A DNA stretch of 64,000 nucleotides, from NCBI GenBank assembly GCA_900550395.1, contig URSD01000001.1, positions 1 to 64,000 on the forward strand, written 5' to 3'. A model generated the notes under the pieces. It had not been told where the DNA came from, searched no databases, and worked only from the letters and a program-made list of their open reading frames with translations. Numbering within the stretch: position 1 is the stretch's first letter; each line of letters begins with the position of its first letter. This stretch comes from an uncultured Porphyromonadaceae bacterium. GTDB lineage: Bacteria; Bacteroidota; Bacteroidia; Bacteroidales; Muribaculaceae. Both the position numbers and the translations under genes were made by a program. This document shows positions 52,053-60,344 of the stretch, piece by piece.

Positions 52053-53396
52053 ATGGCACCCGAAGACAATCAGTATCTCGATAAATATCAGAACCAGAGC
52101 GACGAGCCGAACCACATTGTGGTCATCGGCGTAGGCGGCGGTGGCAACAACGCCGTCAACTACATGTACAAGCAGGACATCAAGAGCGTATCGTTTGTCG
52201 TCGCCAACACCGACCGGCAGGCTCTGAACCTGTCGCCCGTACCCAACAAACTGCTGCTCGGCCCCACCGTCACCCGCGGCCGCGGCGCAGGCGCCAAACC
52301 CGAGGTAGCGCGCAGCGCCGCCGAGGAGAGCGCGGCCGACATCGACAAGATATTCGACAACGAGGTGGACATGGTGTTCGTCACCGCCGGCATGGGCGGC
52401 GGCACGGGCACGGGCGCCGCCCCCGTGGTGGCCCGCATAGCCCGTGAGCGCGGACTGCTCACCATAGGCATCGTGACGATACCCTTCCTCTTTGAAGGCC
52501 TCCAGAAGATAAACAAAGCCCTGGCCGGTGCCGAGGAGATGGGACACTACGTGGACGCCCTCCTCGTCATCAACAACGAACGCCTTACCGATATCTATCC
52601 CGACGAAATATTCGAGGACGCATTCGCAAAGGCCGACGACACTCTGGCGACAGCCGCACGCTCCATATCGGAAATCATCACCAACAAGGGCTACATCAAC
52701 CTTGACTTCAATGACGTCGACACCACCCTGCGCGACGGCGGCACGGCCATCATCTCCATAGGCTACGGCGAGGGCGAGAACCGCGTCACCAAGGCTATCG
52801 AGGACGCGCTCAACTCGCCGCTGCTCAACAATACCGACGTATTCTCCAGCAAGCACCTGCTGTTCAACCTCTGCTATTCGCGCGAGGCCGAAGTGCGCTT
52901 CAAGGCTCATGAGGCCCGCGAATTCAACGACTTCGTGAGCAAAATCGACCCGCAGGTGGAGGTCATCTGGGGTATCCAGTACGACGAGTCGCTCGGCAAC
53001 AAGGTGAAGCTCACCGTGCTTGCCTCGGGCTTCGACGTCACAATCAAGGAGAACGACCGCCACGAGCCGGAGATGATTCTCACGCGCGAGCGCGCCGGCG
53101 CCGCCGACACTCCGGAAGCTCCCGCCATAGACATCAAGAAGATAGGCGACATATACGGCGAGGACAAGATTGGCGAGACGGTGCGCACACAGGACAGGCA
53201 GCGATACATCATCCTTGACGACGAAAGCCTCGACAATGACGAGATGATAGAACGATTCGAGAAGACACCCGCCTTCAACCGCGACCGCCGCATGGCAATG
53301 AACCTCAAGACTCCGCCGGCAACTCCGACCCCCGAGCGACGCCAGCCCGCGCCACGCAACGACGACCCCAACCAGATAAACTTCATGGAGGACTGA
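52053..53396 (+). CDS. ftsZ: Cell division GTPase FtsZ
   Basis: A 447-residue tubulin homolog. VIGVGGGGNNAVNYMY and the tubulin signature GMGGGTGTGAAPVVARIARE bind GTP; the T7 loop Asp is in YINLDFNDVDTTLRDGG, which completes the site of the next subunit. A disordered linker (residues ~350-430) leads to a short conserved tail ending NDDPNQINFMED, which should contact FtsA. It shares one base with the sirtuin start. A separate promoter is expected because of the MITE, but I see none of consensus strength. Confidence 0.96.
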   Translation: MAPEDNQYLDKYQNQSDEPNHIVVIGVGGGGNNAVNYMYKQDIKSVSFVVANTDRQALNLSPVPNKLLLGPTVTRGRGAGAKPEVARSAAEESAADIDKIFDNEVDMVFVTAGMGGGTGTGAAPVVARIARERGLLTIGIVTIPFLFEGLQKINKALAGAEEMGHYVDALLVINNERLTDIYPDEIFEDAFAKADDTLATAARSISEIITNKGYINLDFNDVDTTLRDGGTAIISIGYGEGENRVTKAIEDALNSPLLNNTDVFSSKHLLFNLCYSREAEVRFKAHEAREFNDFVSKIDPQVEVIWGIQYDESLGNKVKLTVLASGFDVTIKENDRHEPEMILTRERAGAADTPEAPAIDIKKIGDIYGEDKIGETVRTQDRQRYIILDDESLDNDEMIERFEKTPAFNRDRRMAMNLKTPPATPTPERRQPAPRNDDPNQINFMED

Positions 53397-54082
53397 TGAA
53401 AAAACTTGTCATAAGCACCGGCGCCGGCATGAGCGCCGAAAGCGGCATCTCCACGTTCCGCGACGCCGGAGGCCTCTGGGAGAAATATCCTGTGATGCAG
53501 GTGTGCAGCGCCGACGGCTTCGCCGCCGACCCGGCCATCGTACACAAGTTCTACAACGAGCGCCGCGCACAGCTTGACACCGTGCGCCCCAACGCCGGAC
53601 ACCTCGGCCTCGTGGACCTGGAGAAGCACTTCGACGTGCGCATAATCACGCAGAACGTAGACGACCTGCACGAGCGCGCAGGCAGCAGCAACGTGCTGCA
53701 CCTGCACGGCGAGTTGCGCAAGGTGCGCGCCATCGACGACGAGAGCCTCGTGTACACCCTCAAGCCGGGCGAGACCACGACGCCAGACACCGTCATCGAC
53801 GGCCACCACGTGCGTCCGCACATCGTCTTCTTCCAGGAGGCCGTGCCCAACTTCGAGCCGGCCACGGAAATAGCCGCACAGGCCGACATCTTCGTCATAA
53901 TCGGCACCACGCTAAGCGTCTATCCTGCGGCCGCACTGCTGCGCTACGTGCGTCCGGGCGTGCCGGTGTACTACATCGACCCGAATCCGGCCGACGTACC
54001 CGCCTCCGTACATGTCATCCGCGCAGGCGCCTCCGAGGGTGTGCAGCGTCTGGCTGAAATCCTGCTTGCCGACAAGAAATAG
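53396..54082 (+). CDS. cobB: NAD-dependent protein deacylase (sirtuin)
   Basis: A 228-residue class III-type sirtuin. The Rossmann motif is STGAGMSAESGISTFRDAGG, the catalytic region ITQNVDDLHERAGSSNVLHL with HLHGEL, and C-terminal IIGTTLSVYPAA. The four zinc cysteines found in most sirtuins are absent (RAIDDESLVYTLKP stands there), as in other Bacteroidetes homologs. The residues RAQLDTVRPNAGH suggest a desuccinylase-type pocket (Tyr/Arg pair not verified). It is coupled to ftsZ. Confidence 0.88.
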   Translation: MKKLVISTGAGMSAESGISTFRDAGGLWEKYPVMQVCSADGFAADPAIVHKFYNERRAQLDTVRPNAGHLGLVDLEKHFDVRIITQNVDDLHERAGSSNVLHLHGELRKVRAIDDESLVYTLKPGETTTPDTVIDGHHVRPHIVFFQEAVPNFEPATEIAAQADIFVIIGTTLSVYPAAALLRYVRPGVPVYYIDPNPADVPASVHVIRAGASEGVQRLAEILLADKK

Positions 54083-54090
54083 GCCCGTAC

Positions 54091-55002
54091 ATGCCTGACT
54101 CCATCGCCGACTCTATAGCGAGGCCCGCAATGCAGGCAACCTTCACGCCGGGTTCCGAGCCTGACGCAGTGCTCCGTATGCCGCGCGAGAGCGCACCGCG
54201 TCCGTTCGACACCGATCTGACGCATGCGCTGAACGCCATGGTGGAGCAGGAACCTCTTGATATGAGCGCCTTCGAGAGCATAGTGGAGTCAGCATCGGCG
54301 CCTCCGGCGTGGACCGGTGGCATGGAGCCTGAGCCGCGGATGATGAATCCGGCCGGCCACTCTCTGGTGCTCGGGTTGCTCTCTCTGCTTTTCATAGCCT
54401 GCATACTCGCCTACAGCCGTTTCAGCCGTACGATAGGCAGTATAGCGCAGCAGATGTGGAGCGTGCGCCGCAGACAGAATGCATTCGACGAAAGCAGCCC
54501 GGGACGGCGGCGTGTGCAATTGCTGCTGGCAATACAGCTGGCTGCATACAGCGGGGTGCTTCTGTACGCATTTTTCAGCCCCGGACCGGTGGCCGATTCG
54601 GCCCGATCGCTTGCCGACACGCTGCGGCTGATGGGTGTGGCCGGTGCTTATTATGTGTTTCAGCTGTGTGCATATTCCACAGTGGGATACGCTTTTGCTC
54701 CCGACCGCAGCGGCGCTTCGCAGTGGCTCGACGGCTTCAACGCCTCGCAGGGACTCGCCGGCATGGCGCTGGCGCTTCCTACGCTCGGAATCGTGTTCTA
54801 TCCGTCGGCCGCAACGGTCATGCTGTGGGCTGCGGCCGCCATATATGTGACGGCCCGGCTGATATTCATCATCAAGGGATTTAAAATTTTTTACAACGGT
54901 TTTATCTCTTTAATCTATTTTATTTTGTACCTTTGCACCCTTGAAATAGTACCTCTTATATGCATCGGCGGAATTGCCCTTGACATTGTCGGCAGGCAGT
55001 AG
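54091..55002 (+). CDS. DUF4271 membrane protein
   Basis: A 303-residue protein. The first ~95 residues are a Pro/acid-rich cytoplasmic or periplasmic tail. Spans follow near residues 92-108 (LVLGLLSLLFIACILAY), 145-165, 190-205, 225-245, 250-265 and 275-295. This matches DUF4271, which regularly precedes hemD in Bacteroidales. Function unknown. The hemD -7 box lies inside its 3' end. Third positions are less C-rich than in the dcw genes. Confidence 0.8.
   Translation: MPDSIADSIARPAMQATFTPGSEPDAVLRMPRESAPRPFDTDLTHALNAMVEQEPLDMSAFESIVESASAPPAWTGGMEPEPRMMNPAGHSLVLGLLSLLFIACILAYSRFSRTIGSIAQQMWSVRRRQNAFDESSPGRRRVQLLLAIQLAAYSGVLLYAFFSPGPVADSARSLADTLRLMGVAGAYYVFQLCAYSTVGYAFAPDRSGASQWLDGFNASQGLAGMALALPTLGIVFYPSAATVMLWAAAAIYVTARLIFIIKGFKIFYNGFISLIYFILYLCTLEIVPLICIGGIALDIVGRQ
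54928..54935 (+). promoter_or_regulatory. -7 box upstream of hemD
   Basis: TACCTTTG inside the 3' end of the DUF4271 gene, 100 nt before hemD, in AT-rich sequence. -33 element not convincing. Confidence 0.4.
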
Positions 55003-55034
55003 TCCGACGCTACAACACATAAAGCTCTACTATA

Positions 55035-55799
55035 GTGATAATCAAGAAAATATTAGTTTCACAGCCAAAGCCTGAGTCCGATAAATCGCCATATTTTGAC
55101 ATAGCGGAAAAATATGGAGTAGATATAGTGTTCCGTCCTTTCATCAAAGTGGAGGGTCTTTCGGCGAAGGATTTCCGCGCGCAGAAAATTAATATTCCAG
55201 ACTTCAACGCCATCATCTTTACGGCCAAAGTTGCGATAGACCACTTCTTCCGCCTCTGCGAGGAGATGCGCGTGAGCATCCCCGACACTCAGAAATATTA
55301 CTGCTCGTCGGAACAGATAGCCAACTATCTCCAGAAATACATCATATACCGCAAGCGCAAGATCACGTTCAGCAAGACAGGTCGCTTCGTGGATGTGATT
55401 CCCAATATGGTAAAGCACAAGAACGATCACTACCTGCTCGCGCTCAGCGATGTGAACACAGGCAAGGAATCGGCTCTGCTGACCCAGAACAAGATCAACT
55501 TCACGCCCGCAGTGATGTACCGCACGGTGAGCAACGACTTCGCAGCCGACGAGCCTTTTGACTACGACATGCTCGTGTTCTTCAGCCCTCAGGGCATCCA
55601 GTCGCTGGTGAAGAACTTCCCGGACTTCAAGCAGGGCGATATAGCGATAGCAACCTTCGGCGCCGCCACCACCAAGGCCGCCGAGGAAGCCGGCCTGCGC
55701 GTCGACATTGCCGCGCCGACACCCGAGGCTCCGTCCATGACCCTTGCGATAGACAACTATCTGCACGCCCATCAGGCAGAAGCAACGCCTCAGGAATGA
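55035..55799 (+). CDS. hemD: Uroporphyrinogen-III synthase-family protein
   Basis: A 254-residue two-lobed HemD-like protein. IIKKILVSQPKPESDKSPY starts the first lobe, IIFTAKVAIDHFFRLCEEM and YYCSSEQIANYLQ follow, and the second lobe has YDMLVFFSPQGIQSLVKNF then IATFGAATTKAAEEAGL. It closes the tetrapyrrole ring with inversion of ring D; some Bacteroidetes members lie apart from other heme genes, as here. The start is a GTG at 55035. It overlaps rnpA by 4 bp. Confidence 0.85.
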   Translation: MIIKKILVSQPKPESDKSPYFDIAEKYGVDIVFRPFIKVEGLSAKDFRAQKINIPDFNAIIFTAKVAIDHFFRLCEEMRVSIPDTQKYYCSSEQIANYLQKYIIYRKRKITFSKTGRFVDVIPNMVKHKNDHYLLALSDVNTGKESALLTQNKINFTPAVMYRTVSNDFAADEPFDYDMLVFFSPQGIQSLVKNFPDFKQGDIAIATFGAATTKAAEEAGLRVDIAAPTPEAPSMTLAIDNYLHAHQAEATPQE

Positions 55800-56206
55800 C
55801 GTCGGAATTCAGGCTATACAAGAAGCAGCGCCTCTGTTCGCCCACGGCGATAGAGGCGCTTTTTGCTCCGTCACAGGGCAACACCGGGTCGGCGCTGTGC
55901 TACCCGCTGCGCGCCGTATGGCGCGAGAATCCAGGACGACGCAGCGACGCACCCATCGCTTTCGTCATCATGGTGCCCAAGCGGCGCCTGCGTCACGCCG
56001 TGGATCGCGTGCTGATGCGCCGACGTATACGCGAGGCATTCCGACTACACCATCACGAGTGCGCGCTGCCCGACGGCATACGCCTTGACGTGGCTTTCGT
56101 CTATGTGGGCAATTCGCCGCAGGACTACAGCCGCGTGCGCCACGCGATGCTGCGTCTGCTGGGCGATATCTCGTCCTTCTGCAACCAGTCTCAATCCACG
56201 CAATGA
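55796..56206 (+). CDS. rnpA: Ribonuclease P protein component
   Basis: A 136-residue basic RNase P subunit that assists the catalytic RNA in tRNA 5' processing. FRLYKKQRLCSPTAIEALFA is the N-terminal region. The family's RNA-binding segment is VPKRRLRHAVDRVLMRRRIR, in which the usual RN-x-x-KR core reads DRVLMRRR. LDVAFVYVG follows. rpmH is not upstream; hemD is. Overlaps yidD by 4 bp. Confidence 0.9.
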   Translation: MTSEFRLYKKQRLCSPTAIEALFAPSQGNTGSALCYPLRAVWRENPGRRSDAPIAFVIMVPKRRLRHAVDRVLMRRRIREAFRLHHHECALPDGIRLDVAFVYVGNSPQDYSRVRHAMLRLLGDISSFCNQSQSTQ

Positions 56207-56427
56207 TACGCAACGCGACAGTGTGGCTGATGTGTGTGCCGATATTGATATACCGGGCCTGCATATCGCCCCTGTTTCCGCCATGCTGCCGCTTCACGCC
56301 CACATGCAGCGCATACGCCCTGGAGGCTCTGCGCCGCCACGGCCCGTTGCGCGGCTCGTGGCTTGCCATACGCAGAATACTGCGCTGCCATCCCTGGGGA
56401 GGCAGCGGTTATGACCCCGTGCCATGA
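56203..56427 (+). CDS. yidD: Membrane protein insertion efficiency factor YidD
   Basis: A 74-residue YidD. YRACISPLFPPCCRFTPTCS then YALEALRRHG, GSWLAIRRILRCHPW and GGSGYDPVP cover the conserved Cys-rich core. It assists YidC-dependent insertion at the inner membrane. yidC itself is not adjacent. Overlaps the TatD-like gene by 4 bp. Confidence 0.95.
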   Translation: MIRNATVWLMCVPILIYRACISPLFPPCCRFTPTCSAYALEALRRHGPLRGSWLAIRRILRCHPWGGSGYDPVP

Positions 56428-56987
56428 ATCTGACCGACACACATACCCACAATCCTGAGGCAGGTCCCGAGGCTATAATCAATATCGAGCCGGATGCATT
56501 GCCGTTGCCTGCGGCCGGACGTTTCAGCACGGGTGTGCATCCCTGGCGAAGCGCCGAAGCCGCAAAGTTGTGGCCTATGGTTGAAACTGTCGCGGCCGAC
56601 AAGCGCATCGTCGCCATAGGCGAATGCGGCATCGACCGGCTGCGCGGAGCTGACATAAAATTGCAACAAGAATTGTTTATGCGCCACGCACGTCTGGCCG
56701 AAAGGGTAGGGAAGCCGCTGATAATCCATTGCGTCAAGGCATGGGGCGAGCTACTGGGAGCATATAGCGACATTAAGCCTTCTCAACCGTGGATAATACA
56801 CGGATTCCGGGGCGGACCGGCGCTGGCGCATCAGCTGCTCGATGCCGGAATGCACATATCGCTCGGCGAACATTTTAACCGGGCCACCGCCGCCATTATA
56901 CCGGACGACCGGATGTACATAGAGACCGACTGCTCAACGCTACCGATAGGCGACATAGCTGAAGCTGTGCGCCAAGCAAGAGAATAA
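56424..56987 (+). CDS. TatD-family metal-dependent hydrolase, short form
   Basis: A 187-residue member, shorter than the usual 250-260. The metal motif DTHTHNP starts it, FSTGVHPWRSAEA and AIGECGID carry further ligands, LIIHCVKAWGELLGA and IIHGFRGG follow, and IETDCSTLPIGD is the last Asp site. The missing ~60 residues lie in the middle and C-terminal helices. TatD proteins are 3'-5' DNA exonucleases or D-aminoacyl hydrolases; this compact form is common in Bacteroidales. Confidence 0.85.
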   Translation: MNLTDTHTHNPEAGPEAIINIEPDALPLPAAGRFSTGVHPWRSAEAAKLWPMVETVAADKRIVAIGECGIDRLRGADIKLQQELFMRHARLAERVGKPLIIHCVKAWGELLGAYSDIKPSQPWIIHGFRGGPALAHQLLDAGMHISLGEHFNRATAAIIPDDRMYIETDCSTLPIGDIAEAVRQARE

Positions 56988-57022
56988 CAAACTGACTGAC
57001 ACTTCTTTAAACCATATATCCC

Positions 57023-58261
57023 ATGAATCTCAATCTCATAGCCTACACCTCGGTGCTGCATGAATCAAACATGGTGCGCAGCTCGCACGAAGCACTCGTG
57101 AACGAACTCGAAAAGAACTTCGACAAAATCAACATCCTCACGCCGGAGGAAGCGCGCTCACTGCCCGACGAGGATTTCCGCGCCCTGTTCATTGCCACGG
57201 GCGGCGTGGAATGCGAGGTAAAGACCTCTTACGACAGTCTGCCTGACCCGACGCTCCTCGTGGCTGACGGCACACACAATTCGCTTGCCGCATCGCTTGA
57301 GATAGCGTCGTATCTGCGCGCACGCGGCAAGGCGAGCGAAGTGGTACACGGCACTCCGGCCCAGATAGCCGCGCGCCTTGTGCAGCTGAGCCGTCTGCAT
57401 GACGTCCGCGCCAAGCTCGCCGGCAAGCGCATAGGCGTGATAGGACGTCCATCCGACTGGCTTATCGCCAGCGATATCGACCCAGATATTTTGCGCGAGC
57501 GCTGGGGCATAGAGACGGTGCAGATACCTTTGGAAAAGGTCTATGATATATACGACAGCATAAACGACGAAGAAGTAGTATCTCTCGCCGACGGATTGCT
57601 CGGACGCGCCAAAGGCTGCGTGGAACCGACAAGAGCCGACGTAGTGAAAGCCATGCGCCTGGCCGAGGCCATACGCCGTGTGGTAGAGGAAGAAAACCTG
57701 TCGGCTATCACGCTGGCATGTTTCCGGCTGCTCGAACGCACGGGCACCACCGGCTGCATGGCTCTCTCGATGCTGAACGACGCCGGCATCATGGCCGGTT
57801 GCGAGGGCGACATGCAGACACTTTTCACCATGATGCTGGTGCAGGCGGCTACGGGAAAGGCTTCTTTCATGGCCAATCCCTCGCGTATAGACACCTACAG
57901 TAACGAGGTGGTGCTGGCCCACTGCACCATAGGTCTGGACCAGACTCAGAATTTCGTGCTCCGCAACCACTTCGAGAGCCAAAGTGGCGTGGCTGTGCGC
58001 GGCACTCTGCCTGAAGGCAAGGTGACGGTAGTGAAATGCGGCGGCCAGGACCTCGACCGCTACTTCGTGACATCGGCCTATCTTCAGGAGAACCTTACGC
58101 ACGAGAATCTGTGCCGCACGCAGGTGCGTCTTCACTTCAACCAGCCCGCAAGCTACTTCCTGCGCAACAGCATAGGCAACCACCACGTTGTACTCATCGG
58201 CGACTATGCCGACATCCTCAACGATCTCCTCACCGCCGCCGGCTGCACCCGCGTGCGATAG
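57023..58261 (+). CDS. Uncharacterised protein with sugar-isomerase-like fold features
   Basis: A 412-residue protein widespread in Bacteroidales but without an assigned role. N-terminal NLNLIAYTSVLHESN and LFIATGGVECEVK and the middle GKRIGVIGRPSDWLIASDID resemble the alternating Rossmann domains of L-fucose/L-arabinose isomerases. FRLLERTGTTGCMALSMLND then GCEGDMQTLFTMMLVQAATG resemble the active-site region of that superfamily (the Glu and Asp there would hold a metal). C-terminal HFNQPASYFLRNSIGNHHVV supports this. Substrate unknown. A strong hairpin follows the stop. Confidence 0.6.
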   Translation: MNLNLIAYTSVLHESNMVRSSHEALVNELEKNFDKINILTPEEARSLPDEDFRALFIATGGVECEVKTSYDSLPDPTLLVADGTHNSLAASLEIASYLRARGKASEVVHGTPAQIAARLVQLSRLHDVRAKLAGKRIGVIGRPSDWLIASDIDPDILRERWGIETVQIPLEKVYDIYDSINDEEVVSLADGLLGRAKGCVEPTRADVVKAMRLAEAIRRVVEEENLSAITLACFRLLERTGTTGCMALSMLNDAGIMAGCEGDMQTLFTMMLVQAATGKASFMANPSRIDTYSNEVVLAHCTIGLDQTQNFVLRNHFESQSGVAVRGTLPEGKVTVVKCGGQDLDRYFVTSAYLQENLTHENLCRTQVRLHFNQPASYFLRNSIGNHHVVLIGDYADILNDLLTAAGCTRVR

Positions 58262-58274
58262 GGTTATACAATTT

Positions 58275-58315
58275 AACGCCGGCAGGCGTCCTTTTCGATA
58301 CGTCTGCCGGCGTTT
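58275..58315 (+). terminator. Terminator after the 412-residue protein gene
   Basis: AACGCCGGCAGGCG and CGTCTGCCGGCGTT can pair over 14 bp with one G-T pair, around an ~12-nt loop. The downstream T stretch is interrupted. It closes the sirtuin-to-57 kb transcript and insulates the Rhs island. Confidence 0.6.
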
Positions 58316-58338
58316 GCTATTCAATCGTTTTTCAATAT

Positions 58339-58369
58339 TTTGAATTGCAATATATTATTCGTAATTTTG
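58339..58369 (+). promoter_or_regulatory. Promoter of the Rhs-remnant island
   Basis: TTTG at 58339-58342 and TAATTTTG at 58362-58369 with a 19-nt spacer, one of the best promoter matches in the window. It reads directly into the Rhs remnant. Confidence 0.7.
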
Positions 58370-58409
58370 CCGACGACCGCTTTATCATAAAGAAATCTTG
58401 CATATAGAC

Positions 58410-58790
58410 ATGGAAGTCAGAAATATAAGTCCATTTGTATTTTTTGACAGTAACGATGTGTACAGCAATTGCAAATCTGACAACATAGGAATACGCGGCC
58501 ATGCATACTCAAGGGATGCTTTTCGCTTCTATATTATTCTGACATGGTACGCCAATGCAGGTCACGAATGGCAACAGGAATATTTCGGAGCAAAGAATGG
58601 GGTGGTAAGTAAGAGTAGCGTATGCATGTATGACCCGCTGTTGGGCTGCTTCTTCAGCCCTGAAAACTATATCCAGCTTCCGGACTTCACACAGAGCTAC
58701 AACCGATACAGCTATTGCCTTAACAACCCTCTTAAATATACCGACCCCTCCGGCCAGCTGTTCGGCAATAGGAATATATTGTGGATATGA
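58410..58790 (+). pseudogene. Rhs core C-terminal remnant
   Basis: A 126-residue frame. Residues ~70-120 are the end of the Rhs repeat-associated core domain: YDPLLGCFFSPENYIQLPDF, then TQSYNRYSYCLNNPLKYTDP and SGQ. In full Rhs proteins this is preceded by ~1000 residues of YD repeats and followed by a variable toxin tip. Here the YD repeats are gone, the N-terminal 60 residues are unrelated, and only seven residues follow the core (LFGNRNI…). A promoter lies directly upstream, so the remnant may still be transcribed. I start it at the ATG at 58410; a TTG lies 12 bp upstream. Confidence 0.8.
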
Positions 58791-58824
58791 AGGCGATGAA
58801 ATTGTAGAATATTAATTATAAAAA

Positions 58825-59370
58825 ATGGTTAGAACTAAATTCACATATTTTCTGAATGCTGTATTCTATTGCGTATACAATAAAATCACGACGTTTGATT
58901 CTTATTTAAGTAAGATTATATACGCCATTCTATCTCCTATTGCAAAATACCTATATCCTAAGAAATTCCGTGACACATTTTTCCGTCTAAAGGCAGGGAA
59001 AGACAAGGATTTTAACAGTTTTCGCATAAACCTTAATATTAATACCGCAAAAGATATTATATGGATTCTTTTTATCTGCTACATGTTTTTTTTCTCATCT
59101 GTTTTGTATGCACTTGCAACACTACTTTATAACAATACTAATCAGTTTATACGCTTTTTAATAATATCAATTCCTATTTTACTTGGATATATGCCCATTG
59201 AAAAATCTATTTTCTCACATAATCAGTTTCTCTATTTTTTCAACCAATTTGAGAAGAACGATAGCACTTGGCACAGAAAATGGAATAGAATCACCACACT
59301 CATTTTTTGTGGTGGTCTGATAATGTTTATTTTAGGATTCGTAGCGATGAACATAATCTGGAACTTATAA
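58825..59370 (+). CDS. Small AT-rich membrane protein, Rhs-linked family
   Basis: A 181-residue paralog of the 36390 and 59408 genes. FTYFLNAVFYCVYNK and ISPIAKYLYPKKFRDTFFR-like segments are shared in pattern. Spans near residues 73-95 (IWILFICYMFFFSSVLYALA), 105-120 and 160-180. The cytoplasmic segment FEKNDSTWHRKWNRITT is the most conserved part. Its C-terminus (GGLIMFILGFVAMNIIWNL) differs from the paralogs, so it lacks the duplicated 3' cassette. Function unknown; possibly immunity to an Rhs toxin (inference). Confidence 0.7.
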   Translation: MVRTKFTYFLNAVFYCVYNKITTFDSYLSKIIYAILSPIAKYLYPKKFRDTFFRLKAGKDKDFNSFRINLNINTAKDIIWILFICYMFFFSSVLYALATLLYNNTNQFIRFLIISIPILLGYMPIEKSIFSHNQFLYFFNQFEKNDSTWHRKWNRITTLIFCGGLIMFILGFVAMNIIWNL

Positions 59371-59407
59371 TCCGATTATACTTTCTACTATTAATAATCT
59401 AAATGCA

Positions 59408-59965
59408 ATGTGGCTGAAATTCACATACATCCTGAATGCAGTGCACTACTGCATGTGGCGCTGCAAGATAAAACAGCATAGTTTTGCACAGAACATCATG
59501 CATCCTGTTCTTTCACGAATTGTAAAATGCATTACAACTAAAAAATATCAGGAGAAGTTTTTCTCTCGTCAGGCTATTGAACTAAATAAATACAATAAAT
59601 GGCGTGTAAACTCCCAAAATAGCATTCATATCGCTGAAGCGAATCATTGGTTCGGATACACGTACTCTTGTTATACAGGCATTTTCGGATATATGCTTTT
59701 TGCTTTGGGATTACATTTCAACTTAGATTTTAATGTATGGAATATCCTGTTATTAATTTTTCCAATAGCTATAGGTTATATTCCTGCCTATAAAGCTATG
59801 TTTTCAAAGGACCGATATTTGGAATATTTCAAACAATTTAAGAAAGAAGATGAACAGTGGCACAAAAAATGGAGCCGTATCACAACCGTCTTCTGCATCG
59901 GCGCAATAATATTGTTTTTTGCAGGACCATTCACAGGGATAGCCTTACTTATCCTTTTGGATTAA
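59408..59965 (+). CDS. Small AT-rich membrane protein, Rhs-linked family
   Basis: A 185-residue paralog. FTYILNAVHYCMWRCKI opens it. Spans lie near residues 85-105, 112-130 and 160-182. The last 36 codons (from the W in QWHKKWSRITTVFC onward) are nearly identical at DNA level to the 36390 gene, while the N-terminal two-thirds have diverged widely. That mosaic pattern indicates gene conversion or cassette exchange of the 3' end. An ATG five bases upstream is out of frame and stops at once. Confidence 0.7.
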   Translation: MWLKFTYILNAVHYCMWRCKIKQHSFAQNIMHPVLSRIVKCITTKKYQEKFFSRQAIELNKYNKWRVNSQNSIHIAEANHWFGYTYSCYTGIFGYMLFALGLHFNLDFNVWNILLLIFPIAIGYIPAYKAMFSKDRYLEYFKQFKKEDEQWHKKWSRITTVFCIGAIILFFAGPFTGIALLILLD

Positions 59966-60338
59966 AAGTTATGCCGAGGACGATTATGGTGCGTTTCTGC
60001 ATAGGTAGATCTACCTAAACGCCGACCGACATCGGAAGCCCGCGGAGCGTGGCGGGCAGTTTTCAGCCCATGCGTGAGGAGGCGTAGCCGACGAGCCATG
60101 GGTCAGGATCCCGCCCCTCTCACGCGCCGAGCTCCGGCAGGAAGCGACAGCGCGTGCTTGCGGACCTTGGTCCGGGCACACACCGACGGCTCCACGGACT
60201 AACATCCGGAAAGGCGCAGCTGCGCATCCTGCCGGAGCTTGCTGCGCAGGTATTTATACCCCGCAACCCATGGCTCGTCGGCTACGCCTCCTCACGCATG
60301 GGCTGAAAATTGCCCGCCGCGCTCCGCGGGCTCCCGTA
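59858..60338 (+). repeat. 481-bp duplicated 3' cassette, second copy
   Basis: Second copy of 36852-37332, with the same palindrome at 60002-60017 and the same long inverted repeat (arms 60037-60102 and 60267-60332, two mismatches here). The non-coding stretch to nadA holds this repeat and then the candidate origin; I see no gene in it. Confidence 0.9.
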
Positions 60339-60344
60339 AATTTC

